Assembly: GCA_017479935.1 (NCBI GenBank) | Contig: JAFVBO010000119.1 | Location: 1 to 64,000, forward strand | Direction: 5' to 3' | DNA: 64,000 bases | Source of the DNA: Lachnospiraceae bacterium | GTDB taxonomy: Bacteria > Bacillota > Clostridia > Lachnospirales > Lachnospiraceae | Shown: positions 8,230 to 17,353 of the stretch, one piece after another | Layout: each line of letters begins with the position of its first letter | Position numbering within the stretch: the stretch's first letter is position 1 | Translations under genes and position numbers: made by a program | The notes under the pieces: generated by a model | Database searches by the model: none | Told to the model about the DNA's origin: nothing | The model's input: the letters and a program-made list of their open reading frames with translations, nothing else

Positions 8230-10230
8230 ATGGGATTATTTTCTTTATTTCATAAAAAGAAAGAGAAGGAAGCCGGCCAGCGGGCGGCTGACATGGAAGA
8301 AGTAGAAGAGAACGAGAGCTTCGCGGAAGACGGAGACTTCGAAGAGAACGAAGAATTCGCAGAGGAGGAAGATTTCGCGGAGGACGAGGAATTCGCAGAG
8401 GAGGAAGACTTCGAAGAGGACGAAGAATTCGCGGAACCGGAAGAGGACCTTACGGATGACGAGAACTTTGAGGAGCCGACGGAGAGTGACACAGAAGATG
8501 TGACTTTTGAGGAATCGGCCGAAGGGAACGTGGACTATGAGAGCCCCGAAGCCGAAGCGGAGGAATCTTTTGAAGATCCCGAAGAAGAAACCTTCGAGGC
8601 TTCAGAGGACGAAACCTTCGAATCTCCCGAAGCCGAAACCCGCGAAGCATCCTGTGAAGGAGAAACCTCCGAGGATGAACTCCCCGAGGATCAAACCTCC
8701 GAGGATGAATTCTCCGAGCAAGCCCCGTTCGCACCTACGCAGCCTTGGCCGGACGAACGGGACACCTGGCAGAACGCCGACCCGGCCTACGGGCGGATGT
8801 ACGCGCCTCAGGATAGAGGGGGCGAAGAGTTTAACCAGGAGAATGGCAGAGGAGAGGACAACGAAAAAGCGGACAAGGACAGCATTGGCGCCGGCACGAT
8901 CTTTCTGATTACGCTGACCGCGGCTATGATCGGCGGCCTTTTAGGCGCGTGGTTCCTGATCTTCGGCGTTCGCATCGCCCGAGGCTTCGGACTGACCGGT
9001 ACGACAACCTCTTACCTGTTTGAAGGGACGCGGGAGAAGACGACGCTGAAGACTTCCCAGGTGGATACGAGCACCGTGCTTTCCGCCGCGGATCTTTACG
9101 AGCTGAATGTCGGCTCCACGGTTGGGATCGTGACGCAGATCACCACCACTGGCTACTGGGGGAGTACCGCCACGGGAACAGCCTCCGGCTCCGGTTTTAT
9201 CCTGACGGAAGACGGCTATATCGTCACCAACTACCATGTGATCGAAGGGGCTAACTCCGTGATGGTGTCCATGTACGGCAGGCAGTCCTGGTATGCCGAC
9301 ATCTGCGGGTACGACAAGAACAATGATGTGGCAGTGTTAAAGGTGGATGCGACTGGCCTGACCCCGGTTGTGCTGGGCGACTCGGATAACCTGCGGGTCG
9401 GGGAAGATGTGGTGGCCATCGGAAATCCGTTAGGAGAGCTTCCGTTCTCCCTCACCAAGGGAAGCATCAGTGCCCTGAACCGTTCGATCCATTTAAAGAA
9501 CGGCACGAACATGGATCTGATCCAGACCGATACGGCCATCAACTCCGGAAACTCCGGCGGCGCCCTGTTTAACATGTACGGTGAGGTGATTGGCATCACC
9601 AACGCCAAGTTTTCCACCAATATTTACAGCAGCGACGCCTCGATCGACAACATTGGCTTCGCGATCCCGATGAACAGCGTGCGGGACATCATCGCCAACA
9701 TCATTGAAAAGGGCTACATTGTGAAGCCTTTCCTGGGTGTGACGGTGCAGTCGTATCAGGAAACGAAGGAAAACGGACAGATCCTGTACGGAGCGAAGGT
9801 CATTTCCATTGAGAAAGACGGCCCGGCAGCGAAGGCTGGCATCCTTCCGGGAGACATCATCACCTACTTAAACGGCACGATGGTGCATACGAGCACCGAG
9901 CTGGTCAAGCTGGTCGGCGCGAGAAAGTCCGGGGAGGAAGTGAGCGTGACGCTGCTTCGCGGCGGCAGAGAGATGAAGATCCAGGTGGTTTTGGGAGAGC
10001 GGCATCAGTCCGCATTTGAAGACGCGGAGACCACGGCATCTTCTGAGGAGGAAACGCAGGAAGCACAGGAGACTCAGCCGGGCATCGGCCGTGAGGATTA
10101 CGACAGCAGCGAGGATTTTAGCGGCGAATTCTCCGGCGAAGCGGAAGATGAGCCCGAGACAGAGGCGCAAGGCAATCGCCCGAACCGCAGAGGGAGTGAA
10201 GAGACTGCTCCGGCGGGGCCGTGGTATTAA
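8230..10230 (+). CDS. htrA: HtrA/DegP-type serine protease with a long acidic N-terminal region
   Basis: A membrane-tethered quality-control protease of 666 residues. Residues 15-215 are a very acidic, repetitive region (runs of Glu/Asp with Phe-Ala) predicted to be cytoplasmic. One membrane segment follows (about 221-246), then a trypsin-like domain with His336 (TNYHVIEG), Asp366 (NNDVAVL) and Ser442 (SGNSGGAL), one PDZ domain (about 500-590) and a Glu/Thr-rich tail. I chose the ATG at 8230 because GAAAGGA lies eight bases upstream and the protein then starts MGLFSLFHKKK. HtrA homologues are usually 400-500 residues; the excess is the acidic region. It is divergent from a two-component operon likely to control it. 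Confidence 0.93.
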   Translation: MGLFSLFHKKKEKEAGQRAADMEEVEENESFAEDGDFEENEEFAEEEDFAEDEEFAEEEDFEEDEEFAEPEEDLTDDENFEEPTESDTEDVTFEESAEGNVDYESPEAEAEESFEDPEEETFEASEDETFESPEAETREASCEGETSEDELPEDQTSEDEFSEQAPFAPTQPWPDERDTWQNADPAYGRMYAPQDRGGEEFNQENGRGEDNEKADKDSIGAGTIFLITLTAAMIGGLLGAWFLIFGVRIARGFGLTGTTTSYLFEGTREKTTLKTSQVDTSTVLSAADLYELNVGSTVGIVTQITTTGYWGSTATGTASGSGFILTEDGYIVTNYHVIEGANSVMVSMYGRQSWYADICGYDKNNDVAVLKVDATGLTPVVLGDSDNLRVGEDVVAIGNPLGELPFSLTKGSISALNRSIHLKNGTNMDLIQTDTAINSGNSGGALFNMYGEVIGITNAKFSTNIYSSDASIDNIGFAIPMNSVRDIIANIIEKGYIVKPFLGVTVQSYQETKENGQILYGAKVISIEKDGPAAKAGILPGDIITYLNGTMVHTSTELVKLVGARKSGEEVSVTLLRGGREMKIQVVLGERHQSAFEDAETTASSEEETQEAQETQPGIGREDYDSSEDFSGEFSGEAEDEPETEAQGNRPNRRGSEETAPAGPWY

Positions 10231-10234
10231 AAGA

Positions 10235-10432
10235 GATCAAATGTAACTACTCAGCAGCACAGGTCCCAGGCCATCCGCCTGCGGCGTATGTCGCGCCTTT
10301 GGCGCTAATGCCTGGGACTGTCGTGGTGGGGGGCCACCACGACATATGCTTAAAAAACATGGAAAAGTGGCTGCAAGCAGCCATTTTCCATCGTTTTTAA
10401 GCATACCCGTGCTGAGTAGTTACGATCAAATG
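10235..10432. mobile_element. MITE-like element with terminal inverted repeats and flanking 8-bp direct repeats
   Basis: About 181 bp (10243-10423) bounded by a 14-bp inverted repeat, GTAACTACTCAGCA and its complement. The direct repeat GATCAAAT flanks it (10235-10242 and 10424-10431), as expected for a target-site duplication. Inside are nested hairpins: CCCAGGC/GCCTGGG, GTCGTGGTGG/CCACCACGAC and a long arm ATGCTTAAAAA.../...TTTTTAAGCAT around GGCTGCAAGCAGCC. It has no coding capacity. It lies between htrA and the convergent permease gene. Confidence 0.7.
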
Positions 10433-10440
10433 CAGACCAC

Positions 10441-10484
10441 AAAATGGCGCCAGGAAATTTGACATTTCCTGGCGCCATTTTTGT
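10441..10484. terminator. Bidirectional terminator between htrA and the permease
   Basis: A perfect 18-bp stem (AAAATGGCGCCAGGAAAT and its complement, loop TTGAC) with T-runs reading out on both strands. It serves htrA on the plus strand and the permease on the minus strand. Confidence 0.9.
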
Positions 10485-10531
10485 TACCCTGATTTGTGTG
10501 TGATCCGCTCTTGCGCGCGTTCGTCCAAGAC

Positions 10532-13024
10532 TTACTTGGCAATTGTCACCGTGATCTGGCCGTTTTCACTGGTCCAGGTTCCGGACAAATCTGCTGCGGC
10601 AACGGGGCCTTCGGCGGAAACCGTCAGGCGGGCGGTTCCGTCTTCGTTTAAGTACAGGAACATCTTACAGTCAAACGGTGTCTGCGCATCGCCCTTGGCA
10701 AGGGAGTAGGTGTAGGTGGTTCCGGGGGCGGGCTCTGCCTTGGTGGCCGTCGTATGGAAGTAGACGTGGGAGCCAATTTCGTAGGTGAAGCTTTCCGCGC
10801 CTTCCTCGAAGGTTACTTCCTTCGGTTCCACTTCAAATCCGGCCATTCCGCCGCCAGGACCGCCCCTGCGTTCCTCGGCCACATCAGCCGTAACGGTTCC
10901 CGGGACTGTGTAGCCGTCCACCGGGTTTACCTGAACCTGGAAGGTGATCTTGTCGGCTTTACTTAACTGAGGAAGGTTCAGATCCGAAGCGGAGAGCATC
11001 AGATCGCCGTTTACAGCCTGATCGTTTCGGTACACTTCCGAGCCGTCCTTCGTGGCTGTCACAGTGTAGCGGGAGGCTACCTTGTCGCCGGCCTGGATGG
11101 AAAGTTTGATGGAGACGTTCGGGCCGTCTTCCTGCCAGGTGGCGGAAACCGTGGGCTTTGCCATAGCCGTTGAGGTGCCGGACAGGAGCGTGGAGGAAGG
11201 CGTGTAGCCGGAGGCAACTGCGAGAACGTAGGCATTGTAGTCGCCGGCAACCAGATCCGCGTCCACATGACCTTCATAGCGGTTGGAGCTGTCTTTGTCG
11301 ATTCGTTCGGACTGAGCTAGGGCGGAGACGGACTGGGTTCCGTTTTCTACATTGTAGACGCGGACCACATAAAACTGTGCTTCTTCCGTGCCGGTGAAGG
11401 AATACCTGCCGGTGTTAAAATCAAAGGAGAAGTCGCTCACCTGGGCCAGGGGCTGGCGTGTGGCAGAGCCTTGTGAAGCATCGCTCTTTGCGAGGCTGCT
11501 AAGGCCGGTCAGAGACAGTCCCGAATACAGGAGCATCAGGCAGCAGAGGATGGCGGTGGAGGCTGCTTTTTCCTTGCGCTCTGCCGAGATCAGGTGCAGG
11601 ATTGCAAAGGCGATGACGCCAAGTGAAGCGCCAAGGGCCAGGTTTCCAAGGAACGCGATACCGATGAGAGTAACCGCGAAGGATACATATTCTTCCTTTT
11701 TCTCCCAGTTTACTTTACAAAGACCTTTTAACAGAGCCACACCGATGAGAACCATGATAAAGTCTGCGAATGCAAAGCTGTCATTGACATAGGCGGCCAG
11801 TTTGGTTTCGGTTTCGTTGATCCACATGCCTGCGCCGTTTGTGCCGGTTGCGAAGAACATCAGGAAGACCCAGGTAAAGGCGGAGATTAAGAAGCCTAAG
11901 GAAGCAACTACGGAGGTCAGGCCGGTGCGTCCGCCGTCTTCGGCGGCTCCGGCTGATTCGGCTCCGATGGATGTCGGGGCAACGCCCAGGATCGGGGCTG
12001 CCAGGTTCAGCAGAGCTGCGATGCAGTGGGGGTTCTTACCATTTGCATCAGCATAATTTGATGCGCCGCAGACAGCGACAGCATCCATGGACGCCGTGTT
12101 GGTATAAAGCCCCAGGAACAGGAAGCTTAAGACGCCCTGCAGAAAGAGGAGAGGAACGTTCCCTGTGTATCCGGAGAAATCAAAGCCTTCCGTGAAGACT
12201 CTTCCGATCTGCAGTCCGGCCAGGCCCGCACCGATGTGATACGGGGAGGCGCCATCTGTGGCAACGACCAGATTGACGCGGTGGTAAACCAGGGTGGCAG
12301 CGGTCTGACCGCCGATAAACTGGTCCATGTAAAAGACAATGCCGAACACCCACATGGCTCCGACCATCAGGCCGTATACCTTCAGGAGGGCGTTGTTTTT
12401 CCTGTATGCTTTCAGAATGAGGTAGATGACAGCCGCAAAGGTCATGATCCAGAAGTAGAAGCGAGGCAGGGTCATCAGCTGTCCGGCATCCACGAAGGAA
12501 CCGTCAGCCACGAAGCCGGCGTTCTTTAAGCCGGTCAGGATGGTATAAAGACCAAGGCCTACGGGCAGGGCTTTGCGGACACCTTCCGGCAAAAGATCCA
12601 CCAGGAGCTTCCGCAAGGGGGTCAGCGCGATCAGCAGATAGACTACTGCTGCCACCAGGGTGATGGACATGATGTTCCAGTAGGTGATGCCGGGGGCAGC
12701 GGAGAGCATGGAGATCACACAGGTGGAGAGGGCCATGTTCGAGGTCTGCACCAGAGGGAGGTTACAGAGGAGGCCTAAAAGGAGGCTCCCCGCAAAACAG
12801 AGGCAGGTGGCAGCCAGATAGGTTCCAGCGTAGTTTCCATAGGCAGCTCCCAGGATTCGGGTGTTGACGAGGAGGGCACAGACGGCTGTGAAGAAGGCCA
12901 GGCAGCCGGCGCCGATTTCTGTTTTCAGGGAGGATCCGCGTGCGCGAAAACCGAAGAAGCGGTCAAGCGCGGAGGATAATCCCGTATGATTCTTGGTAGG
13001 GATGGTTTTTTCCTGTTCGGACAT
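10532..13024 (-). CDS. AzgA-type (NCS2) permease fused to a C-terminal ectodomain
   Basis: Residues 20-480 match the AzgA branch of nucleobase permeases: FFGFRARGSSLKTEIGAG at the N-terminus, many membrane segments, and TSIGAESAGAAEDGGRTGLT in the second half. Motifs that are usually fixed in AzgA differ: the expected GLNAFF-like segment reads TSNMALST (about 94-101) and the DTxGT motif reads NTASM (309-313), so the substrate may not be a purine. After one more membrane helix (489-507) come about 315 residues of predicted beta-rich repeats, ending DLSGTWTSENGQITVTI, which would face outside. The start at 13024 has AAGGAGA upstream. It lies 67 bases after the GH3 gene, so they form an operon. 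Confidence 0.8.
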   Translation of the reverse strand: MSEQEKTIPTKNHTGLSSALDRFFGFRARGSSLKTEIGAGCLAFFTAVCALLVNTRILGAAYGNYAGTYLAATCLCFAGSLLLGLLCNLPLVQTSNMALSTCVISMLSAAPGITYWNIMSITLVAAVVYLLIALTPLRKLLVDLLPEGVRKALPVGLGLYTILTGLKNAGFVADGSFVDAGQLMTLPRFYFWIMTFAAVIYLILKAYRKNNALLKVYGLMVGAMWVFGIVFYMDQFIGGQTAATLVYHRVNLVVATDGASPYHIGAGLAGLQIGRVFTEGFDFSGYTGNVPLLFLQGVLSFLFLGLYTNTASMDAVAVCGASNYADANGKNPHCIAALLNLAAPILGVAPTSIGAESAGAAEDGGRTGLTSVVASLGFLISAFTWVFLMFFATGTNGAGMWINETETKLAAYVNDSFAFADFIMVLIGVALLKGLCKVNWEKKEEYVSFAVTLIGIAFLGNLALGASLGVIAFAILHLISAERKEKAASTAILCCLMLLYSGLSLTGLSSLAKSDASQGSATRQPLAQVSDFSFDFNTGRYSFTGTEEAQFYVVRVYNVENGTQSVSALAQSERIDKDSSNRYEGHVDADLVAGDYNAYVLAVASGYTPSSTLLSGTSTAMAKPTVSATWQEDGPNVSIKLSIQAGDKVASRYTVTATKDGSEVYRNDQAVNGDLMLSASDLNLPQLSKADKITFQVQVNPVDGYTVPGTVTADVAEERRGGPGGGMAGFEVEPKEVTFEEGAESFTYEIGSHVYFHTTATKAEPAPGTTYTYSLAKGDAQTPFDCKMFLYLNEDGTARLTVSAEGPVAAADLSGTWTSENGQITVTIAK

Positions 13025-13091
13025 AATTCGAATTCTCCTTTCTATGGCAGCGGCTTCAGGCACATCAAAGCCGCTGCGGCAGGTTGGTTTT

Positions 13092-16000
13092 TCAGGCTGC
13101 TTTTTCTTCTTTCTTAAAAAGTGGAGTAATGAAGCAGAAGATCACCACAAGGGCAGCCGCGATAGCCAAGGCGATATTGCCGATCTTCTGGTAATTCTTC
13201 CAGGCATCGTTTGCCACAGGGCTGATCTGCGCCGCATGGCAGAACTGATACAGCATGTGCTTGGAAGCCTGGCGCAGCAGGTAGCGGCCATACTGCGTGG
13301 TCTCAGAGTTACCTTCCACTTCGTAGTAAGCGGAGACAGCAGAGCCGCCCAGCTGACCTTCCACGCCGCCGAACAGTCCGGCACCGGGGCTCATGATGGT
13401 AGCGGAAGGGCCAACGCCGTCGGTGATGATCATGCCGTTAAAGCCCCATTCACCTCGGAGGATGTTCTTGTAAAGTCCCTGATGGAACATGGAAACGCCG
13501 TCACGGTTCAAGGAACTCATAATGCCTAAGGCGCCTTCGCCTTTTACAAAGGTACCGCTTTCCGTTTCCGGATCGGCGAGGAAGATTTCGTGTACGCAGA
13601 TTTCGTAATCTTTCAGATAAATCTCGCGGGCGGACTGTTCGGAGAACCAGGTGATGTTGCCGTCGCGGTTGGTGTCGTTGTCGTTCATCGCCATGTGCTT
13701 GATGAAGACCGAGATGCCTTCCGCCTGCAGACCGGTGACTTCCGCGGCACCCATCTTGCCCCCGATGAAACCGTCCTCGGAGAAGTACTCAAAGTTTCGG
13801 CCGCCAAAAGGTGTGCGGTGCGTGTTCATGGCCGGAGCGTAAGCGCCGGAGAGACCGTTCTTGATCGACTGGTGGGCGTAGACATGGCCCAGCTTTTCTA
13901 AGAGGTACGGGTTCCAGGTGGAGGCGTTTACAACCGCCGAGGAGAACCAGGTGTTGACGCCGTAGGAGTTGTTGCCGTTGCCAGACTCGCCGGGGCCGTC
14001 TACGACGGAGGTGCGCTCTTTATTTAAAGAAGGAACCGCCGGGGTCTGCCAGCCCATACCGCCTGCCACGGCGATCTGCTCGGCCAGGCTCATCTGGTCA
14101 ACCAGGTAAGCCCAGATTTCGTTGTCATAGTTAGCGCTCTTTAAGATCGGAGCGTTAATATCCAGGCGCATGGAGGTTTCCTCCGTTGTCACCTGATAGT
14201 TCCCGTTTTCGTCCACGATGGCATTGCCGGCCTCGTCGACCACCACATAATAAATCTGATTATAGTCAATCACATGGTTTTCGTTCTCGTCGTCAAAGTA
14301 GTAGCGAATGTCATCCTGGGTCAGTCCCTCCCAGTTCGGTTCGGCCGAGTAGGCCAGATAGCTGGTGCCGTTTACATACTTGGGAACGGTCTTCTGCACC
14401 TTTACGCCGTTCTCGTAAGTGGTATAGGTGTACATCGTGGTTCCAAGAGCAGGGGTGGACATGACTTCCACCAGCGCGTCGGAGATGGCTTCCGTCTTGC
14501 AGGAAGACTCGTGGGTCATGATCTGGGCAAAACCGCCCGCGAAATCATCGCGATTTAAGTAGCCATCCAGCATGTTTCCGTCGCCGGCATCCACATCACT
14601 CATGGCGACTCTGGCGATGGTTTCATCGGTGTTTCGGGCACCGACGCCTGTTTCGTCATAGATGATTGAAGAAGCAAGGGAAGCCTGTACCGGATCACAG
14701 CCGTCTTCGTGGGCGTTCTTTCCGATGTGGAAGAGATAGTCGCCGCGCTCAAGGACGTAGCAGCCGTGACCGTAGGTGTCGAAGGAGGCCAGATCGTCGG
14801 TCTCAAATTCAATGGTCACTTCCTGGCTTTCGCCGGGGGCAAGAAGTTTCGTCTTCGCGAAGCCCATGAGCACTTTGTGGGCCTTTTGTAAGCCGGTGCT
14901 CTGAATTCCACAAGTATCGTCGGTTCCGTAAGAAGCCTGCATGTAAAGCTCCACCACATCCTTGGAAGCGACGTCGCCGGTGTTGGTGACGCGGACAGTG
15001 ATGCTGTTGTTCTCGTGAGCTTGCAGGGAAACGTCGGAAGAAACGACGTTCCAATCAAAGCTGGTGTAGGAAAGGCCATATCCGAAGGGATACTGAACGA
15101 CTTCGTCATATCCGCTGGCCTTGCCGTTTTTCCATTCGTGCTGGGTAAAGAATTCGCTGTCAAAGAAGCCCTCGGCATCGGCTGTTTCGTACCAGCGGTA
15201 GCCGACATAGATGCCTTCTTCGTACTGATAGTAACCGTAGTTCGTGGAAACGCCAAAGCCGGATACGATATCCGCCACGTTCGTGTACTTATTGTCATCG
15301 TTGTTGTAGAAGGCGGGCATGGTGGACATGTCGTAGGCGTAGGTATCCACCAGTCGGCCGGAGGGGCTCACCTGACCGGTTAAGACCTGGGCGACGCCCA
15401 CGAGGCCTGCCTCGCCGGGATGTCCGATCCAGAGGACCGCGTCGATGTCATATTCCTCCATCTCGCCGAGCTCGACAGCAGCGGAGGAGTTGATCAGGAC
15501 GATCACCTTTTTGTAGTTTTCCTTGCAGAACTGCAGGAGGTTTTTCTCGTCCTCGGAAAGCTGCAGGTAGGTGGTTCCGGTGGATGCTTTTCCGTCTCCG
15601 TCATAGTCCATGACCGGACTGGCGCCTTCCGCGCCAGAGCGGGCGAAGGTGACGATGACGGTGTCGTTGTAGCCCTCCGCCATGAAATCACTCTTGTGAT
15701 TTTCGTAGACGCTGATGTCAAATTCGCAGACGCGGCGGTATCCGCCCCAGTCGCCATTTCCGTAGTTGTCTTTGTTGGAGGCGTAATCGCTGCCGCTAAA
15801 GAGCGTCAGTTCGCCAGTTCCGGTGTGGCCCATGTACTCGCCGGTGGTGTTTAAGTTGCGGCCGCCTCCGACGGCCGTTTCCAGCCAATTCCATGCTTTT
15901 TCGTTCACATCCAGGTATTTCACGGTGCTTTCAGAGCCGGAGCCGTCCTGTTTGGATCCATCAAAGGCTTCCTTCATGGTGTAGGTGTACTCGTCGTACT

Positions 16001-16334
16001 TGCCGCCGGCGGAACCGGTGCCGCCGTTGATGTAGTTGTAGCTCTGAGCGCCTAAGATGGTGACCTTTTCGCCCATCTGAAGCGGCAGCGCCCCGTCTTC
16101 ATTCCGAAGAAGGACGGAACCTTCGGCCAGAAGTTCCGCATCCATCTCCCGGCCCTCGGCCAGAAGCGTCATCTCGTCCATGACGGTGCCGTCGCCCGTG
16201 GCGGCTACCGTGCCTCCGCCGATGTAGCCGGACAATGTGTCACCGAAGGTGTCCAGCAGTGTGTTCATCAGCATGGCGATGATGGCGATCGTCGCCAGCA
16301 GCGTGATGCCTGGTTTCATTTTTACCCTTTTCAT
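13092..16334 (-). CDS. Domain-permuted GH3 glycosidase anchored at both ends
   Basis: A beta-glycosidase-like protein of 1080 residues. It starts with a membrane segment (about 8-28) and ends with another (1051-1072) followed by KKEEKAA, so the catalytic part is probably held outside between two anchors. The GH3 C-type domain comes first (LLRNEDGALPL, ILGAQSYNYINGG), then a fibronectin-like domain (about 375-480), then the (alpha/beta)8 domain with KHMAMNDNDTNRDG and the nucleophile region GMIITDGVG (Asp about 972). This swapped order is known in some Ruminococcus albus-type beta-glucosidases. GAAAGGAG precedes the ATG. It is first in an operon with the AzgA-like permease, and divergent from a LytTR/GHKL pair. 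Confidence 0.88.
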   Translation of the reverse strand: MKRVKMKPGITLLATIAIIAMLMNTLLDTFGDTLSGYIGGGTVAATGDGTVMDEMTLLAEGREMDAELLAEGSVLLRNEDGALPLQMGEKVTILGAQSYNYINGGTGSAGGKYDEYTYTMKEAFDGSKQDGSGSESTVKYLDVNEKAWNWLETAVGGGRNLNTTGEYMGHTGTGELTLFSGSDYASNKDNYGNGDWGGYRRVCEFDISVYENHKSDFMAEGYNDTVIVTFARSGAEGASPVMDYDGDGKASTGTTYLQLSEDEKNLLQFCKENYKKVIVLINSSAAVELGEMEEYDIDAVLWIGHPGEAGLVGVAQVLTGQVSPSGRLVDTYAYDMSTMPAFYNNDDNKYTNVADIVSGFGVSTNYGYYQYEEGIYVGYRWYETADAEGFFDSEFFTQHEWKNGKASGYDEVVQYPFGYGLSYTSFDWNVVSSDVSLQAHENNSITVRVTNTGDVASKDVVELYMQASYGTDDTCGIQSTGLQKAHKVLMGFAKTKLLAPGESQEVTIEFETDDLASFDTYGHGCYVLERGDYLFHIGKNAHEDGCDPVQASLASSIIYDETGVGARNTDETIARVAMSDVDAGDGNMLDGYLNRDDFAGGFAQIMTHESSCKTEAISDALVEVMSTPALGTTMYTYTTYENGVKVQKTVPKYVNGTSYLAYSAEPNWEGLTQDDIRYYFDDENENHVIDYNQIYYVVVDEAGNAIVDENGNYQVTTEETSMRLDINAPILKSANYDNEIWAYLVDQMSLAEQIAVAGGMGWQTPAVPSLNKERTSVVDGPGESGNGNNSYGVNTWFSSAVVNASTWNPYLLEKLGHVYAHQSIKNGLSGAYAPAMNTHRTPFGGRNFEYFSEDGFIGGKMGAAEVTGLQAEGISVFIKHMAMNDNDTNRDGNITWFSEQSAREIYLKDYEICVHEIFLADPETESGTFVKGEGALGIMSSLNRDGVSMFHQGLYKNILRGEWGFNGMIITDGVGPSATIMSPGAGLFGGVEGQLGGSAVSAYYEVEGNSETTQYGRYLLRQASKHMLYQFCHAAQISPVANDAWKNYQKIGNIALAIAAALVVIFCFITPLFKKEEKAA

Positions 16335-16375
16335 CGTTTGTTCTCCTTTCGTTTTACCGGGGTAAGGGTTCTGAT

Positions 16376-16393
16376 GTTCAGGTTTTCCTGAAC
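16376..16393. other. Perfect hairpin upstream of the GH3 gene
   Basis: GTTCAGG-TTTT-CCTGAAC, a 7-bp perfect stem 42 bases before the GH3 start codon and downstream of the TAGAAT (16417-16412, minus strand) that could be its -10. It would be in the mRNA leader; no T-run follows, so it is not an obvious terminator. Confidence 0.5.
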
Positions 16394-16449
16394 GTCTGTT
16401 GCTTGATGCGTATTCTACCCGGCAGGCCGCAGGCCGTGGGGATTTTGGC

Positions 16450-16479
16450 AAAATTGGTCGTTTTTTGGCGAAAGTTGGT
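16450..16479. promoter_or_regulatory. LytTR double box between the GH3 operon and the LytTR regulator
   Basis: AAAATTGGT (16450-16458) and AAAGTTGGT (16471-16479) are direct repeats 21 bp apart, leaving 12 bp between them. The second fits the published LytTR consensus [TA][AC][CA]GTTN[AG][TG] at every position; the first differs only at position 4. A 12-bp gap is the spacing used by AgrA-type dimers. The boxes point toward the regulator gene, but the nearest -10-like hexamer with a poor -35 is on the GH3 side. Confidence 0.65.
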
Positions 16480-16563
16480 CAGTCGGTGACAGGATGGATG
16501 ATCCGTGAACAGGGACGGTAAAAAACCGCGCAAGACGGTCTTAAAAGGAAGGAATGCGAATAC

Positions 16564-16592
16564 TTGCATTCAAAGGAAAAGTGTGCTAGATT
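16564..16592 (+). promoter_or_regulatory. Promoter of the LytTR/GHKL operon, overlapped by an inverted repeat
   Basis: TTGCAT (16564-16569), a 17-bp spacer, TAGATT (16587-16592). An inverted repeat GAATGC-N8-GCATTC (16552-16571) overlaps the -35 and GTGTG-N7-CACAC (16581-16597) overlaps the -10, both possible operators. Confidence 0.55.
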
Positions 16593-16626
16593 CACACTAT
16601 CTTTGCGCGTAAGGAGGAAGAAGACG

Positions 16627-17334
16627 GTGGTCCGTGTGGGAATTGTGGAAGACGATGAACAATATATCGGCCAGCTGCAGGCGTTTTTGACAGAGTACAC
16701 CCGGCGCAAAGGAGAAAGCTTCCATACACGCGTCTACCGGAACGGTCAACAGCTTGTGTTCGATTACCAGCCGGATTTTGACATTCTTCTGATGGATATC
16801 GAGATGCCGAAGATGAATGGCATGGAAGCCGCAAAAAAAGTGAGGGAGATTGACCCGGCTGTACAGATTCTGTTTATCACCAACATGGCCCAGTATGCCA
16901 TCGAAGGCTATAAGGTACAGGCAAAGGCCTACCTTTTAAAGCCGCTGAACTTCGTGGGTTTTTCCATGGAGATGGAATCGGCCATCGAGGCGCTGAGCCG
17001 TCGGGGGCGAAGCGAGATTCTGGTTTCGTCGGAAGATGGGACCGTGAAGATACCAGCCGGCCGCATTACCTATATAGAAACAGACGGGCATGACCTTCTG
17101 TATCACACCGTGGGCGGCCAGACGTATCGGACGCGTTCGAGCATGAAGGAGGCGGATCAGGCGTTAGCGGACATTTCGTTTGCGAGGGCAAGTGTCAGTT
17201 ACCTGGTGAATCTGGTGTACGTCTCTCATCTGACGCAGGATACTGTCACAGTTGATGGAACGGTATTGCCTTTAAGCCGCGCCAAAAGAAAGGGCTTTCT
17301 GGCAGCGCTGACAGAATACGTTGGGACCCGGTAG
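16627..17334 (+). CDS. LytTR-family response regulator (AgrA-like)
   Basis: A 235-residue regulator with a receiver domain (acidic Glu8-Asp10, phospho-acceptor Asp57 in LLMDIEMPKMNG, Lys in LLKPLN) and a C-terminal LytTR DNA-binding domain (about 130-230, including YIETDGHDLLYHT and SYLVNLVYV). I chose the GTG at 16627 because AAGGAGG lies nine bases upstream and the domain begins at once. It is co-transcribed with the GHKL kinase at 17354. A LytTR-type double box lies 147 bases upstream, between it and the GH3 operon. A paralogue is at 60556-61269. Confidence 0.92.
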   Translation: MVRVGIVEDDEQYIGQLQAFLTEYTRRKGESFHTRVYRNGQQLVFDYQPDFDILLMDIEMPKMNGMEAAKKVREIDPAVQILFITNMAQYAIEGYKVQAKAYLLKPLNFVGFSMEMESAIEALSRRGRSEILVSSEDGTVKIPAGRITYIETDGHDLLYHTVGGQTYRTRSSMKEADQALADISFARASVSYLVNLVYVSHLTQDTVTVDGTVLPLSRAKRKGFLAALTEYVGTR

Positions 17335-17353
17335 GGAAAGGGGAGGAATGAAT

